Positions 51,488 to 61,067 of a stretch of 64,000 bases of DNA are shown in pieces (positions within the stretch are counted from its first letter, which is position 1; the number at the start of each line of letters is the position of its first letter). The stretch is from Chitinophagales bacterium (lineage in GTDB: Bacteria > Bacteroidota > Bacteroidia > Chitinophagales > Chitinophagaceae). The notes beneath the pieces were generated by a model. The model was not told where the DNA came from and did no database searches. It saw only the letters and a list, made by a program, of their open reading frames with translations. Location of the stretch: NCBI GenBank assembly GCA_020636575.1, contig JACJXP010000001.1, positions 310,001-374,000 on the forward strand, read 5' to 3'. The translations under genes and the position numbers were made by a program.

Positions 51488-52480
51488 ATGAGAAATTTCA
51501 CTTCAGTTAATGACCTTTTGAGTGTTTCTGATAAAGACATCAGCAATGCCATAGATATAATGGTTAAAAAAGCCCTTTCCTATAAGGCTGATCCGTTTAT
51601 GGACCAGTCCCTCGGAAAAAATAAGCGTATTGGTTGTCTTTTTTTGAATCCTAGTATGCGTACAAGACTAAGTACTGAGATCGCTGCATCCAATCTTGGT
51701 ATGCAAAGCATTATTTTCAATGTGGGTGCTGAAGGTTGGGCATTAGAATTTGAAGAAGAAGCTATCATGAGCGGCACTACTGTAGAACATGTAAAAGATG
51801 CAGCCCCGATCTTTGGAAAATATTTCGATATCATTGCCATCCGCACTTTTCCTTCCTTAAAAAATAAGGATGATGATTACAGTGAATTATATATTAAGCA
51901 ATTCATTAAATATGCCGGCATTCCGGTAGTAAGTCTTGAAAGTGCTACACTTCATCCACTTCAATCCTTTACAGATATTATCACTATCCAGGAACAACTG
52001 CAAAAGCAAGTATCTGCTTCTCACAAACCAAAAATTGTTTTGACCTGGGCTCCGCATGTAAAACCACTACCTCAATGTGTAGCAAATAGTTTTTCCCAAT
52101 GGATCAATGCATGGGGTAAGGCTGACTTTGTGATCACTCACCCGGAAGATTATGAACTTAGTGAAGAATTTACAAAGGGAGCAACAATAACATATAACCA
52201 GGATGAAGCATTACAAAATGCAGATTTTGTGTATGTAAAAAACTGGAGCACTTTTAAAGATTATGGAAAAATTTATGAAAGTGATCCTAAATGGATGCTC
52301 AATAATAAAAAGATCAGTATCACTAATAATGCAAGAGTGATGCACTGCCTGCCCGTAAGAAGGAATGTGGAGCTAAGCGATGAGATCCTGGATGGTCCAA
52401 ACAGCATCGTCACATCACAGGCAGGCAACCGGGTTTGGGCGGCACAGGCCATATTAGCAGAGATTTTAAAAAATAAATGA
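51488..52480 (+). CDS. argF': N-succinyl(acetyl)ornithine carbamoyltransferase
   Basis: Bacteroidota make arginine through an N-acylated citrulline, using a transcarbamylase that acts on N-succinyl- or N-acetylornithine. The 330-residue protein has the carbamoyl-phosphate motif SMRTRLST, LHPLQSFTDI, VLTWAPHVKPLPQCV, and the HCLPVRRNVELSD motif of this branch. At the residue that sets acyl specificity (Pro90 in B. fragilis SOTCase, Glu92 in Xanthomonas AOTCase) it has Val in GTTVEHV; a non-acidic residue there fits succinylornithine. This alignment was made by eye. It overlaps argB by four bases. Confidence 0.92.
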   Translation: MRNFTSVNDLLSVSDKDISNAIDIMVKKALSYKADPFMDQSLGKNKRIGCLFLNPSMRTRLSTEIAASNLGMQSIIFNVGAEGWALEFEEEAIMSGTTVEHVKDAAPIFGKYFDIIAIRTFPSLKNKDDDYSELYIKQFIKYAGIPVVSLESATLHPLQSFTDIITIQEQLQKQVSASHKPKIVLTWAPHVKPLPQCVANSFSQWINAWGKADFVITHPEDYELSEEFTKGATITYNQDEALQNADFVYVKNWSTFKDYGKIYESDPKWMLNNKKISITNNARVMHCLPVRRNVELSDEILDGPNSIVTSQAGNRVWAAQAILAEILKNK

Positions 52481-53262
52481 AGCCATTATATATCATTAAG
52501 ATCGGAGGGAATATAGTTGATGATGAATTGAAACTCTCATCCTTTCTCCAGGAATTTTCTGCTATCCGGGAAAATAAGATCCTTGTACACGGAGGCGGCA
52601 AGCTTGCCAATAAACTGGCAGAAAAACTGGGAATAGAACAAAAGATGATCGATGGAAGAAGAATAACGGATAGTGAAACACTGAAAGTTGTTACCATGGT
52701 ATATGCCGGCCTGATCAACAAGAATATTGTTGCACAACTTCAGGCCAATGGCTGTTCTGCGATAGGACTTTCAGGTGCAGATGCAAATACCATCCTTGCC
52801 CATAAAAGAATAAATGCAGCCCATGACTATGGATTTGTTGGTGATATTGATAGTATAAATTCAGAATTCCTAAATCAGTTGCTGGAAAATAAGATGATAA
52901 TAGTATTTGCACCAATAACCCATGATAAAAAAGGACAGTTGCTGAACACAAACGCCGATACAATTGCACAAGAGATCGCAAAAGCGATGAGTGGTTTTTA
53001 TCACACAAATCTTATTTACTCATTTGAAAAAGCAGGTGTGCTCACAGATGTTGATGATGAATCTTCCAGGATCGAAGAAATAAATCCATCCTATTATACT
53101 CAGCTAAAAGAAGAGAAAAAAATATTTGCCGGAATGATCCCGAAGCTTGATAATGCTTTTGCTGCATTAAACAACGGGGTAAAAAAGGTGATTATTGGAA
53201 AAGCAGAAGATCTGACCGGGTTGATCAGCGGTACTGCCGGTACAAGCATTGTAAATGAATAG
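52477..53262 (+). CDS. argB: N-acylglutamate kinase
   Basis: The 261-residue amino-acid kinase phosphorylates N-acylglutamate. It shows the N-terminal IIKIGGNIVDD, HGGGKLANKLAEKLG, VTMVYAGLINKNIVAQLQ, AIGLSGADANTI and LNTNADTIAQEIAKA motifs, and the C-terminal KKVIIGKAEDL. No N-terminal extension typical of arginine-inhibited hexameric ArgB is present, so strong feedback control at this step is less likely. Coupled by an ATGA overlap to argF' and overlapping the deacylase by 8 bases. Confidence 0.94.
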   Translation: MKPLYIIKIGGNIVDDELKLSSFLQEFSAIRENKILVHGGGKLANKLAEKLGIEQKMIDGRRITDSETLKVVTMVYAGLINKNIVAQLQANGCSAIGLSGADANTILAHKRINAAHDYGFVGDIDSINSEFLNQLLENKMIIVFAPITHDKKGQLLNTNADTIAQEIAKAMSGFYHTNLIYSFEKAGVLTDVDDESSRIEEINPSYYTQLKEEKKIFAGMIPKLDNAFAALNNGVKKVIIGKAEDLTGLISGTAGTSIVNE

Positions 53263-54325
53263 CAATATCTCCATATTACAGCATGAAGCGATCGGGTTAT
53301 TAAAAGAACTGATCAGCATTCCTTCTTTAAGCAAACAGGAAGACCAAACAGCAGGTTTACTATGTCGCTTTCTTGGAGAAAAGGATATTATCCATACAAG
53401 GGTTGGGAACAATGTATTTGCCTTAAATAAACACTTTGATGAAAAAAAACCAACCATACTGCTGAATTCACATCATGATACGGTAAAACCCAATCCACAA
53501 TACAGCAGGGATCCCTATAAACCTGAGGTTGAAGAAAATAAATTATTTGGATTAGGCAGTAATGATGCAGGAGGATGCCTTGTTTCCCTGATAGCTACAT
53601 ACCTGCATTTTTATGATCAACAGAATTTAGAATATAATATCATTATAGCCGCTACCGCCGAAGAAGAAATAAGCGGTACCGGTGGAATAGAATATACGAT
53701 CCCTTATCTCCCACCCATTAACTGTGCCATTGTTGGTGAACCTACCCAAATGCAAATGGCCGTGGCAGAAAGAGGCCTGCTTGTACTCGATTGTATCAGC
53801 CATGGCAAAGCTGGGCATGCAGCCAGAGATGAAGGAGAAAATGCAATTTATAATGCCATAGAAGATATTAACTGGTTTAAGACCTTTCACTTTGATAAAG
53901 TGTCAGACCTTCTTGGACCGGTTAAAATGAGTGTGACATCGATCGAAACAGAAAACAAAGCTCATAATGTTATACCGGCAATATGCGGTTTTGTTGTTGA
54001 CACCCGGGTAAATGAACTTTATAGTTTTGAAGAAATCCTGAGTGTGATACAAGCAAATGTCAAAAGTGAAATAAAACCAAGAAGTACACGGCTTCGTTCG
54101 ACTTCGATCGCTTTGGACCATCCATTGGTAAAAGCAGGTATTGAATTAGGCAAAACCTACTATGGTTCACCCACCACCTCAGACAAAGCGCTTATGACAT
54201 TCCCATCATTGAAAATAGGTCCCGGTGATTCCGCCAGGAGCCATACGGCTGATGAATTTATCTATCTTAATGAAATTAAGGAGGGAATTGAGTCGTATAT
54301 TCAGTTATTAAATCTTGTGGTATGA
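53255..54325 (+). CDS. argE: M20 family deacylase, ArgE-like (N-acylcitrulline)
   Basis: The 356-residue zinc peptidase-fold enzyme shows the M20 metal and catalytic motifs: LLNSHHDTV (His and Asp), GLGSNDAGG (bridging Asp), TAEEEISG (catalytic Glu) and GEPTQ, with the late His in RSHTADEFI. In this pathway layout it should remove the acetyl or succinyl group from N-acylcitrulline rather than N-acetylornithine, because argF' acts first. The position between argB and argH supports this. Its start overlaps argB by 8 bases and its end overlaps argH as ATGA. Confidence 0.88.
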   Translation: MNSNISILQHEAIGLLKELISIPSLSKQEDQTAGLLCRFLGEKDIIHTRVGNNVFALNKHFDEKKPTILLNSHHDTVKPNPQYSRDPYKPEVEENKLFGLGSNDAGGCLVSLIATYLHFYDQQNLEYNIIIAATAEEEISGTGGIEYTIPYLPPINCAIVGEPTQMQMAVAERGLLVLDCISHGKAGHAARDEGENAIYNAIEDINWFKTFHFDKVSDLLGPVKMSVTSIETENKAHNVIPAICGFVVDTRVNELYSFEEILSVIQANVKSEIKPRSTRLRSTSIALDHPLVKAGIELGKTYYGSPTTSDKALMTFPSLKIGPGDSARSHTADEFIYLNEIKEGIESYIQLLNLVV

Positions 54326-55656
54326 AGTTGTGGCAAAAAGATAAAGCCTCCTTAAAGAAGGTTGAAGACTTTACAGTAGGCAAAGACCGTGAATTTGATT
54401 TGCAATTAGCTCCCTTTGATGTAATTGGCTCTATAGCCCATGTCATCATGCTGGAATCAGTCGGTTTATTGGAGAAAAACGAGAAAGAAGAGTTGGTTAA
54501 AGAATTGCGGGCTATTTATAAAACCATCAAGGGCTCATCATTCAGCATTGATCCTGAAATTGAGGACATTCACTCACAAGTAGAGTTTTTGTTGACTCAA
54601 AAGTTGGGAGATACAGGAAAAAAGATACATAGCGCCAGAAGCAGAAATGACCAGGTATTGGTAGATATAAAACTCTTTCTGCGAAATGAAATAGAAGGAT
54701 TAGTAAGATCAACTCATTCTCTTTTTGAGCTTTTACAATTACAAAGTGAGAAATACAAAGAGCATTTGTTGCCCGGCTATACACATCTACAACTGGCGAT
54801 GCCTTCCTCTTTTGGTTTATGGTTTGGCGCTTATGCAGAAAGCCTTGTTGATGATACTATTACCTTAAAAGCAGCTTATGATGTAGTGAATAAGAATCCT
54901 TTGGGCTCTGCGGCCGGTTATGGCTCCTCATTTCCAATAGATCGCAAACTAACCACCAAGCTGCTCTGTTTTGCAGACCTGAATTATAATGTGGTTTATG
55001 CCCAAATGGGAAGGGGAAAAGCTGAAAGAATTGTAGCACAATCGCTGGCTAATATTGCGGATACCTTAGCCAGATTAAGTATGGATGCCTGTTTATACTT
55101 AAATCAGAATTTTGATTTCATTAGCTTCCCTGCTGAATTGACTACTGGCAGCAGCATTATGCCGCATAAAAAGAATCCTGATGTTTTTGAACTGGTTCGT
55201 TCTCATTGTAACAGGATCAAAGCTTTGCCCAATGAGATCATGATGATGACAACCAATTTACCGTCAGGTTATCATAGGGATCTTCAACTCTTAAAAGAAC
55301 ACCTTTTCCCTGCATTCCAAACCTTAAAAGATTGTATTGACATGACAGCATTAATGCTGAGTAATATTGAAATAAAAAAAGATATCCTGGAGGATGAGAA
55401 ATACAAATACTTATTCAGTGTGGAAGAAGTGAATAAACTGGTAAACTCAGGAATGCCATTCCGTGATGCTTATAAAAAAGTAGGAATAGATATTGAAGCA
55501 GGACAATTTACTTACGATACCAGTATTTCACATACACATTTAGGATCAACAGGAAACCTGGCCAATAAAGAGATCAAGGATCAAATGAAAATTATTGTTG
55601 ATTCTTTTTCATTTGAGGCGGTAGCGTTAGCATTAGAAAAGCTAATAAAGGAATAA
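54322..55656 (+). CDS. argH: argininosuccinate lyase
   Basis: ArgH splits argininosuccinate to arginine and fumarate. The 444-residue protein carries the family motifs DIHSQVEFLL, SARSRNDQV, LLPGYTHLQLAMP, NPLGSAAGYG and the signature TTGSSIMPHKKNPD. The length is a little shorter than the usual 460. It is the last gene of the arginine operon; the convergent peptidase gene begins its stop codon at the very next base, with no terminator hairpin in between. Confidence 0.95.
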   Translation: MKLWQKDKASLKKVEDFTVGKDREFDLQLAPFDVIGSIAHVIMLESVGLLEKNEKEELVKELRAIYKTIKGSSFSIDPEIEDIHSQVEFLLTQKLGDTGKKIHSARSRNDQVLVDIKLFLRNEIEGLVRSTHSLFELLQLQSEKYKEHLLPGYTHLQLAMPSSFGLWFGAYAESLVDDTITLKAAYDVVNKNPLGSAAGYGSSFPIDRKLTTKLLCFADLNYNVVYAQMGRGKAERIVAQSLANIADTLARLSMDACLYLNQNFDFISFPAELTTGSSIMPHKKNPDVFELVRSHCNRIKALPNEIMMMTTNLPSGYHRDLQLLKEHLFPAFQTLKDCIDMTALMLSNIEIKKDILEDEKYKYLFSVEEVNKLVNSGMPFRDAYKKVGIDIEAGQFTYDTSISHTHLGSTGNLANKEIKDQMKIIVDSFSFEAVALALEKLIKE

Positions 55657-57027
55657 TTACATTCCATATTTATCCACCAAATAGATCAACGCCGCCATAT
55701 TCACAGCCCCTAATTCCAGTTCTCTTTTATTTACCGATTCAAAAACATCGCCTCTTGCATGATGAATATCAAAATATCTTTGGGAGTCTGGTGATAAGCC
55801 GGCTACAGCCGTTCCAAATTCTCTTCCCAAAGGACCGATATCGGCGCCTCCGCCTCCCTTGTTAAACTCTGAACAACCGTATGGTGCAATAAGCGGTTGC
55901 CACTTCATAAACTTTGAGAACTGTTCATCATTTCCTGTAAAACCAAATCCCCTTGGCGTAAAACCACCAGCATCGCTTTCCAAAGCAAAAATGTGCTTCT
56001 CTCCTTTTGCTTTTGCCTCTTCAGCATATTTGGTTCCGCCACGGAGGCCATTTTCTTCGTTAGCAAATAAAACAAAACGTATCGTTCTTTTAGGTCGATA
56101 ACCCAGGGCTTTAAAAGTTCTTAATATTTCAACGGTCTGCACACAACCAGCACCATCATCATGTGCACCCTCACAATTATCCCAGCTATCCAGGTGTCCG
56201 CCAATGGTTATGATCTCATCGGGAAACTCAGTTCCTTGTAATTCGCCGATCACATTATGACCGATAGTATCAGGAAGAAAATGTCCGTTTGTTTGTAAAG
56301 AGATACTTACCTCTCCTTTTTTTAATTGTTCGCTTAATTCATCGGCGTCTTTTAAACCAATAGCTACTGCAGGGATCTTTGCATAATTACTGTCGTACCT
56401 CGTTGCTCCTGTATGCGGATTATTATCCGTACTATGGCTCATACTACGAACTATAACAGCAACAGCCCCGTATTTTGCGGCAGCAGAAGGACCACCACCT
56501 CTATATTTTACAGCGTCTCCATAAGACTGAAATGTGCGGATAAAAGTAGGATTGAACTTATAGTTATAAAATATGATCTTACCTTTTGCTTTATCGGCCT
56601 TTGCATCCAACTCTTCAAATGAACCAACCTCCAACACATCAGCACGGAGACCCTTTTTACCTGTACCCATAGAATTGCCCAATGCGACCACATCCAGTTT
56701 TGTCCCCTTACCGTTATTATGCATTACAGCTTCATCAATACCCCCACGGACCCAGTGTGGCACCATACATTCCTGTAGCCATGCATTCTCAGCACCACTT
56801 TCTTTCATCAGATCTATACCCCATCTTTCTGCCTTCACCATTCCCGGTGAGCCGGCCAATCTTCCTCCAATATCCTTGGTCAATACTCTCAGGTTATCAT
56901 ATACTTTTCCATTAGTCAATATCTCATTTGCGATCGATCGGATAAAAAGAGAATCTTCCTTTGATTGTTGTGCCAGGATCGAATTAGTTAAAACAAATAA
57001 TATAATGGCCGTCAGTCTGATTTTCAT
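55657..57027 (-). CDS. secreted M28 family metallopeptidase (carboxypeptidase Q-like)
   Basis: The 456-residue protein has a signal peptide (KIRLTAIILFVLTNSILAQ), a protease-associated insertion (GKIIFYNYKFNPTF..AVAVIVRSM) and an M28 catalytic domain. Visible zinc and catalytic residues are in GGHLDSWDNCEGAHDDGAG (His and Asp), FANEENGLRGG (Glu-Glu), LESDAGGF (Asp) and the late FDIHHARGD (His). It resembles plasma glutamate carboxypeptidase/carboxypeptidase Q, which cleaves dipeptides. It is expected in the periplasm. It is convergent with argH and divergent from bshA. Confidence 0.9.
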   Translation of the reverse strand: MKIRLTAIILFVLTNSILAQQSKEDSLFIRSIANEILTNGKVYDNLRVLTKDIGGRLAGSPGMVKAERWGIDLMKESGAENAWLQECMVPHWVRGGIDEAVMHNNGKGTKLDVVALGNSMGTGKKGLRADVLEVGSFEELDAKADKAKGKIIFYNYKFNPTFIRTFQSYGDAVKYRGGGPSAAAKYGAVAVIVRSMSHSTDNNPHTGATRYDSNYAKIPAVAIGLKDADELSEQLKKGEVSISLQTNGHFLPDTIGHNVIGELQGTEFPDEIITIGGHLDSWDNCEGAHDDGAGCVQTVEILRTFKALGYRPKRTIRFVLFANEENGLRGGTKYAEEAKAKGEKHIFALESDAGGFTPRGFGFTGNDEQFSKFMKWQPLIAPYGCSEFNKGGGGADIGPLGREFGTAVAGLSPDSQRYFDIHHARGDVFESVNKRELELGAVNMAALIYLVDKYGM

Positions 57028-57137
57028 GTTCCATTTTTTTTAAAGATAAATGAAAAAGGATTATCTATTATTTAGGAGAAACGGTAAACCAAAACCACTT
57101 AAAACTGTTACCTTAGACACCCATACTTAAGCAGCAT

Positions 57138-58256
57138 ATGAAAATTGGAATTGTTTGCTACCCTACATTTGGCGGCTCCGGAGTTTTAGCTACAGAATTA
57201 GGAAAGGCGTTGGCCCAGAAAGGGCATATGGTGCACTTTATAACATACCAGCAACCTGTAAGGCTGAACGGCTTTTTGCCAAATATTTATTACCATGAAG
57301 TGCAGGTTCCTACTTATCCTTTGTTTGATTACCCTCCTTATGAAACAGCGCTTTCCAGCACCATGGTGGATGTGATCAAAAACAATCAGCTAGATCTGCT
57401 TCATGTTCACTATGCGATTCCCCACGCCTCGGCTGCGTATATGGCCAAGCAGATATTGAAAAAAGAAGGAAAAGAAATACCGGTTATCACAACTTTACAC
57501 GGAACAGATATAACACTGGTCGGTAAGGACAAAACCTATGCACCGGTTGTTACTTTCTCTATTAATGAGAGTGATGCCATCACTGCAGTATCAGAAAACC
57601 TTAAGGAAGAAACCAACAAGAATTTTAAGATAGAAAAACCCATCGAGGTTATTTCCAACTTTGTTGATGTAAAACGATTTAGCAGAAAACCGATTGACGC
57701 ATTCAAGAAGGTAATTGCTCCTAAAGGAGAAAGGATACTCTTACATGCTTCTAATTTCCGCAAGGTAAAACGGGTACAGGATGTAGTAAAGATATTTGCC
57801 GGTGTAAACAAGCAGATACCTTCTAAACTACTTTTTGTTGGCGATGGCCCTGAAAGGTCAACAGCAGAAAATCTTGCCAGGGAACTGGAAGTATGTGATG
57901 AAATAAGATTTGTTGGTAAGCAAGAGCAAATGGAAGATATACTTGCCATTGCAGATCTTTTTTTACTGACATCCGAATATGAAAGCTTTGGTTTAGCTGC
58001 CCTGGAAGCAATGGCAGCCGGGGTACCGGTTGTTTCCACAAACGCCGGTGGTTTAGGAGAGATCAATGTACAGGGTAAAACCGGTTATATGAGCGATGTT
58101 GGAGATGTTGAGGATATGACAGAAAAGGCGATCGAGATCCTGAAAAACGACAAAAACCTGAAAGCTTTTAAAGAACATGCAGCCTCCCATGCAAAGAAAT
58201 TTGATATTCATAATATCATCCCGCTATACGAAAAGCTCTATAAAAAATTTCTTTAG
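57138..58256 (+). CDS. bshA: N-acetyl-alpha-D-glucosaminyl L-malate synthase
   Basis: BshA transfers GlcNAc from UDP-GlcNAc to L-malate, the first step of bacillithiol synthesis. The 372-residue GT4 glycosyltransferase begins KIGIVCYPTFGGSGVLATELG, has VHYAIPHASAAYMAKQIL, TLHGTDITLVGKD and the GT4 nucleotide-sugar motif EYESFGLAALEAMAAGVPVV. These closely follow known BshA. The bshB and bshC genes are not in the window. A strong hairpin terminator follows 13 bases after the stop. Confidence 0.95.
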   Translation: MKIGIVCYPTFGGSGVLATELGKALAQKGHMVHFITYQQPVRLNGFLPNIYYHEVQVPTYPLFDYPPYETALSSTMVDVIKNNQLDLLHVHYAIPHASAAYMAKQILKKEGKEIPVITTLHGTDITLVGKDKTYAPVVTFSINESDAITAVSENLKEETNKNFKIEKPIEVISNFVDVKRFSRKPIDAFKKVIAPKGERILLHASNFRKVKRVQDVVKIFAGVNKQIPSKLLFVGDGPERSTAENLARELEVCDEIRFVGKQEQMEDILAIADLFLLTSEYESFGLAALEAMAAGVPVVSTNAGGLGEINVQGKTGYMSDVGDVEDMTEKAIEILKNDKNLKAFKEHAASHAKKFDIHNIIPLYEKLYKKFL

Positions 58257-58269
58257 AAATAAGTCATAA

Positions 58270-58298
58270 AAAAAATCCCGGAGCTTCCGGGATTTTTT
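58270..58298. terminator. bidirectional terminator between bshA and the EnvC-like gene
   Basis: AAAAAATCCCGGA (58270-58282) pairs perfectly with TCCGGGATTTTTT (58286-58298) around a three-base loop GCT. A and T tracts on the two sides make it usable in both directions for these convergent genes. Confidence 0.9.
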
Positions 58299-58311
58299 AA
58301 ATACTGTATTT

Positions 58312-59691
58312 TTATCTCAACCAGGGCCTTGGATCGATATTCCGGGTTTCTGCCATCAGGATAAAATCAACCTGTCCTCCTGCACCACTATCATCTTTTC
58401 CGGCCCGGCCTATTGTTTGACCGGTTTTTAATTTGGTTCCTTTAGAAACAGAAACTGAAGAAAGATTACTATAGGTAGTAAAATATTTTCCATGTCGTAC
58501 TGTTACAACCATACCATCCCCCAGGTTAAAGACACTAACCACTTCTCCATCAAATATTGACTTAACTGATACTCCCGATGAAGGTGTGGCTATAGTAATG
58601 CCTGGATTATCAAATGTCAGCAGCGTATTGTCAATTTTATTTGAACCAAACTTAAGGGTAACAACACCATTATCAACCGGCCATGGCAGTTTCCCTTTAT
58701 TGAATTCAAACTTATCATTTAACGCTACATCGCTTGAATTAAAGTCAAGATAACTGTCTGGTTTTTCAAACGGTTTATAACGGGACTCTCCTTTTTCAAC
58801 ATCACCCACAACCGTAGTAGTAGGTTTTTCTGTAGTACCAGTTGGTTTATCTGTTGTTTTTGATTCAGTATTTGTTTTTGCAGTTCCACTTTCTGCTTCT
58901 CTCCGTTTTCTTGCTTCGGCTTCAGCTTTGGCTTTCGCCTCAGCCTCTTTTTTAGCTGCTTCGATCTCTCTTCTTACAATGGCACTGATGGCATTTTGCA
59001 GATCCCTGTCTTTTTTCTTTTTGGCAGCGATCTGTTTTTTAAGATCATTCTCTTTAGATTTCAGTTGGCTTACAACGCCATCTTTTTCCTTCTTCTGTAC
59101 TGCCAACTCTTCTATTTGTTTTGTTTTGTTCTCCAGTGCAAGGTTCTTTTGATCCTTTCTTCCCAGCTGTTGCTGTTTTCTTTTTGCAATAAGATCCTGT
59201 GTCTCAATAATATTCTCCACCTGCTTTGTTCTATATGCCCTGTAACTCTTCAGGTAAGCAATACGCTTCAGGGCATCATTAAAAGAATTGGCGGAAAAAA
59301 TAAAATTCAAAAAATCATAATTACTTCTGTTACGATAAGCATAAACAACAGTTCTTGCATATTGTGATTTCAGCGTATCCAATTGCTTATTCAAACGGTA
59401 TATTTCCAGGTTGCTGAGATAGATATCATCATCAATTGATCTCAATTCTTTATTGATACTGCTTACATATTGTTCCTGCAGATTGATCTTCCTGTTTAAT
59501 ACTGTTAACTGTCCAAGGGTTTGTTTCTTTTGTCCACGAACCTTATCATAAAGCCCCTGGATCTCAGATAATTCCTTTTGGATATCCTGCCTTTCCTTTT
59601 CAAGTTTGGATTTATCCTGGCCGGGAGGCTGGGCAGTTGAAATACTGATTACAAAAAGAAAACAGATCGGTAAAAGAAGTTGTTTTTTCAT
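58312..59691 (-). CDS. EnvC-like murein hydrolase activator with degenerate LytM (M23) domain
   Basis: The 459-residue exported protein has a signal peptide (KKQLLLPICFLFVISISTAQ), a long coiled coil over about residues 25-270 (LEKERQDIQKELSEIQGLYD and following), a Thr/Lys-rich linker, and a C-terminal LytM-type domain (VVTVRHGKYFTTYSNLSSVSVSKG). The zinc ligands of active M23 enzymes are missing: the usual LHFE-type HxH is VDFI and the first H-x3-D segment is not visible. This is the situation in EnvC and NlpD, which activate amidases rather than cut peptidoglycan. It starts 72 bases after the DUF4292 gene on the same strand. Confidence 0.9.
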   Translation of the reverse strand: MKKQLLLPICFLFVISISTAQPPGQDKSKLEKERQDIQKELSEIQGLYDKVRGQKKQTLGQLTVLNRKINLQEQYVSSINKELRSIDDDIYLSNLEIYRLNKQLDTLKSQYARTVVYAYRNRSNYDFLNFIFSANSFNDALKRIAYLKSYRAYRTKQVENIIETQDLIAKRKQQQLGRKDQKNLALENKTKQIEELAVQKKEKDGVVSQLKSKENDLKKQIAAKKKKDRDLQNAISAIVRREIEAAKKEAEAKAKAEAEARKRREAESGTAKTNTESKTTDKPTGTTEKPTTTVVGDVEKGESRYKPFEKPDSYLDFNSSDVALNDKFEFNKGKLPWPVDNGVVTLKFGSNKIDNTLLTFDNPGITIATPSSGVSVKSIFDGEVVSVFNLGDGMVVTVRHGKYFTTYSNLSSVSVSKGTKLKTGQTIGRAGKDDSGAGGQVDFILMAETRNIDPRPWLR

Positions 59692-59763
59692 GTTACTTTG
59701 GATATGTGTATTTCAGGACGGATTGTTGAATTTAACGATATTATGCTTATAAAATTATATCAG

Positions 59764-60582
59764 TTATTGTCTAATATAGTTTTTGGGAATACTAAAAGGA
59801 AAGCTTAACGTTTCATTAAACGCATATTGCTTGAAGTTCAGCTTTATTTCAAGCCTTTCCTTTTCGGATATCTGGATCTCCCTCTTCTCAGAAAAGACCT
59901 GTTCTTTCTTATCCTCGTAATCATCGTAAATCATAAAACAGGTTCTGTTTTTGGTCTCATTTGCGTCATCAATCTTGCATTGCATGATCATTCCGTTCTC
60001 ATTAAAAGTGGCCAGGTTCTTAATAAATGGGCTCACACATAATAAAGAAACTGATCCCGATGACCTTGTAAAAGAATGGATGTTCTCATCAAAAAAGACC
60101 GGATTGCCAATAAGCAGATCCTGTAGAGAGGTCAGCGTAAGCGGCAATGATGTTATTTCCTGTAAATAGGAAATATTCTTTGCCGTGAATACCTTATTCT
60201 GCTTGTCCAATATTTTTACTGAATCCTGGGTAATAAGTGCCCTAAGGCCCTCTATGCCCAATATTGCTGTAACGGATATCCAGATCACACTATCCTTATA
60301 CATTCGTAAGTGTGCATTTACATCATACTTTTTTCCATCCATGCCCTTATAGTCCACATCCATTTTTGCCGAGAAAGTGGTAAAATCGATCCGGTTATCC
60401 TGCACTTTATTGAAGTAGGAATTAATAATGGCCTGTGAATCCTCAATTGGAACCGTTGAAGGTACGGGGGCAATAATGGTGTCCTTTTTGGAAATAGCTG
60501 TTGTGATCTTTTTTGTGGAACGGCATGCTCCCAATAAAAAGATCGTCAATGTAAAGAATAATATTACCCTGAAAATATTCAT
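59764..60582 (-). CDS. DUF4292 lipoprotein
   Basis: The 272-residue protein has a lipoprotein signal ending in LLGAC and resembles DUF4292 proteins of Bacteroidota, which share the LolA/LolB-like lipoprotein-binding fold by prediction. Characteristic stretches are FTTFSAKMDVDYKG, KDSVIWISVTAILGIEGLRALIT and LQDLLIGNPVFF. This suggests a role in outer-membrane lipoprotein or lipid handling, but none has been shown. It lies 6 bases after dut and 72 bases before the EnvC-like gene, so it likely belongs to one transcription unit. Confidence 0.85.
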   Translation of the reverse strand: MNIFRVILFFTLTIFLLGACRSTKKITTAISKKDTIIAPVPSTVPIEDSQAIINSYFNKVQDNRIDFTTFSAKMDVDYKGMDGKKYDVNAHLRMYKDSVIWISVTAILGIEGLRALITQDSVKILDKQNKVFTAKNISYLQEITSLPLTLTSLQDLLIGNPVFFDENIHSFTRSSGSVSLLCVSPFIKNLATFNENGMIMQCKIDDANETKNRTCFMIYDDYEDKKEQVFSEKREIQISEKERLEIKLNFKQYAFNETLSFPFSIPKNYIRQ

Positions 60583-60588
60583 CCAATC

Positions 60589-61023
60589 CTATTTTTTCCC
60601 TGTATGGCCAAATCCACCAGCATCTCTTTCTGTTGTTTGCAATTCAATACTTTCATGCCAACTGCATCTTTCTACCTTCTGGATTACCATTTGTGCAATC
60701 CTGTCGCCATGATCTATGACCTGTTCTTCGTTGGAAAGGTTGATCAAAATAACCTTAATTTCTCCCCGGTAATCGGCATCAATGGTTCCCGGTGTATTAA
60801 GGCAGGTAATGCCCTGCTTTATTGCCAAACCACTTCTTGGCCGTATCTGGGCTTCAAACCCTTCCGGTATTTCAATAAACAGACCCGTGGGGACAAGTAT
60901 CCTTTCAAAAGGTTTTATCGACAGGGGTATTTCAAGGTTTGCCCTTAAGTCCATGCCAGAGGAGCCTTTAGTTGCATACTCAGGAAGTGAATTGGAGGAA
61001 CGGTTGATTATTTTGATTACCAT
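60589..61023 (-). CDS. dut: dUTP diphosphatase
   Basis: Dut hydrolyses dUTP to dUMP. The 144-residue trimeric-type enzyme shows all five motifs: GSSGMDLRAN, IRPRSGLAIK, NTPGTIDADYRGE, GDRIAQMVI and ERDAGGFGHTGK. Length is as expected. It is followed 6 bases later by the DUF4292 gene and preceded at 44 bases by ispF, forming a short minus-strand cluster. Confidence 0.96.
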   Translation of the reverse strand: MVIKIINRSSNSLPEYATKGSSGMDLRANLEIPLSIKPFERILVPTGLFIEIPEGFEAQIRPRSGLAIKQGITCLNTPGTIDADYRGEIKVILINLSNEEQVIDHGDRIAQMVIQKVERCSWHESIELQTTERDAGGFGHTGKK

Positions 61024-61067
61024 CTTAATTAATAAGCAAAGATAAAACCCTGTATGATAAAGAGTGG

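Noticed and set aside
57536..58066. Antisense open frame of 176 codons opposite bshA
   Set aside because: bshA is unmistakable here; the other frame is Ser/Leu-rich without motifs.
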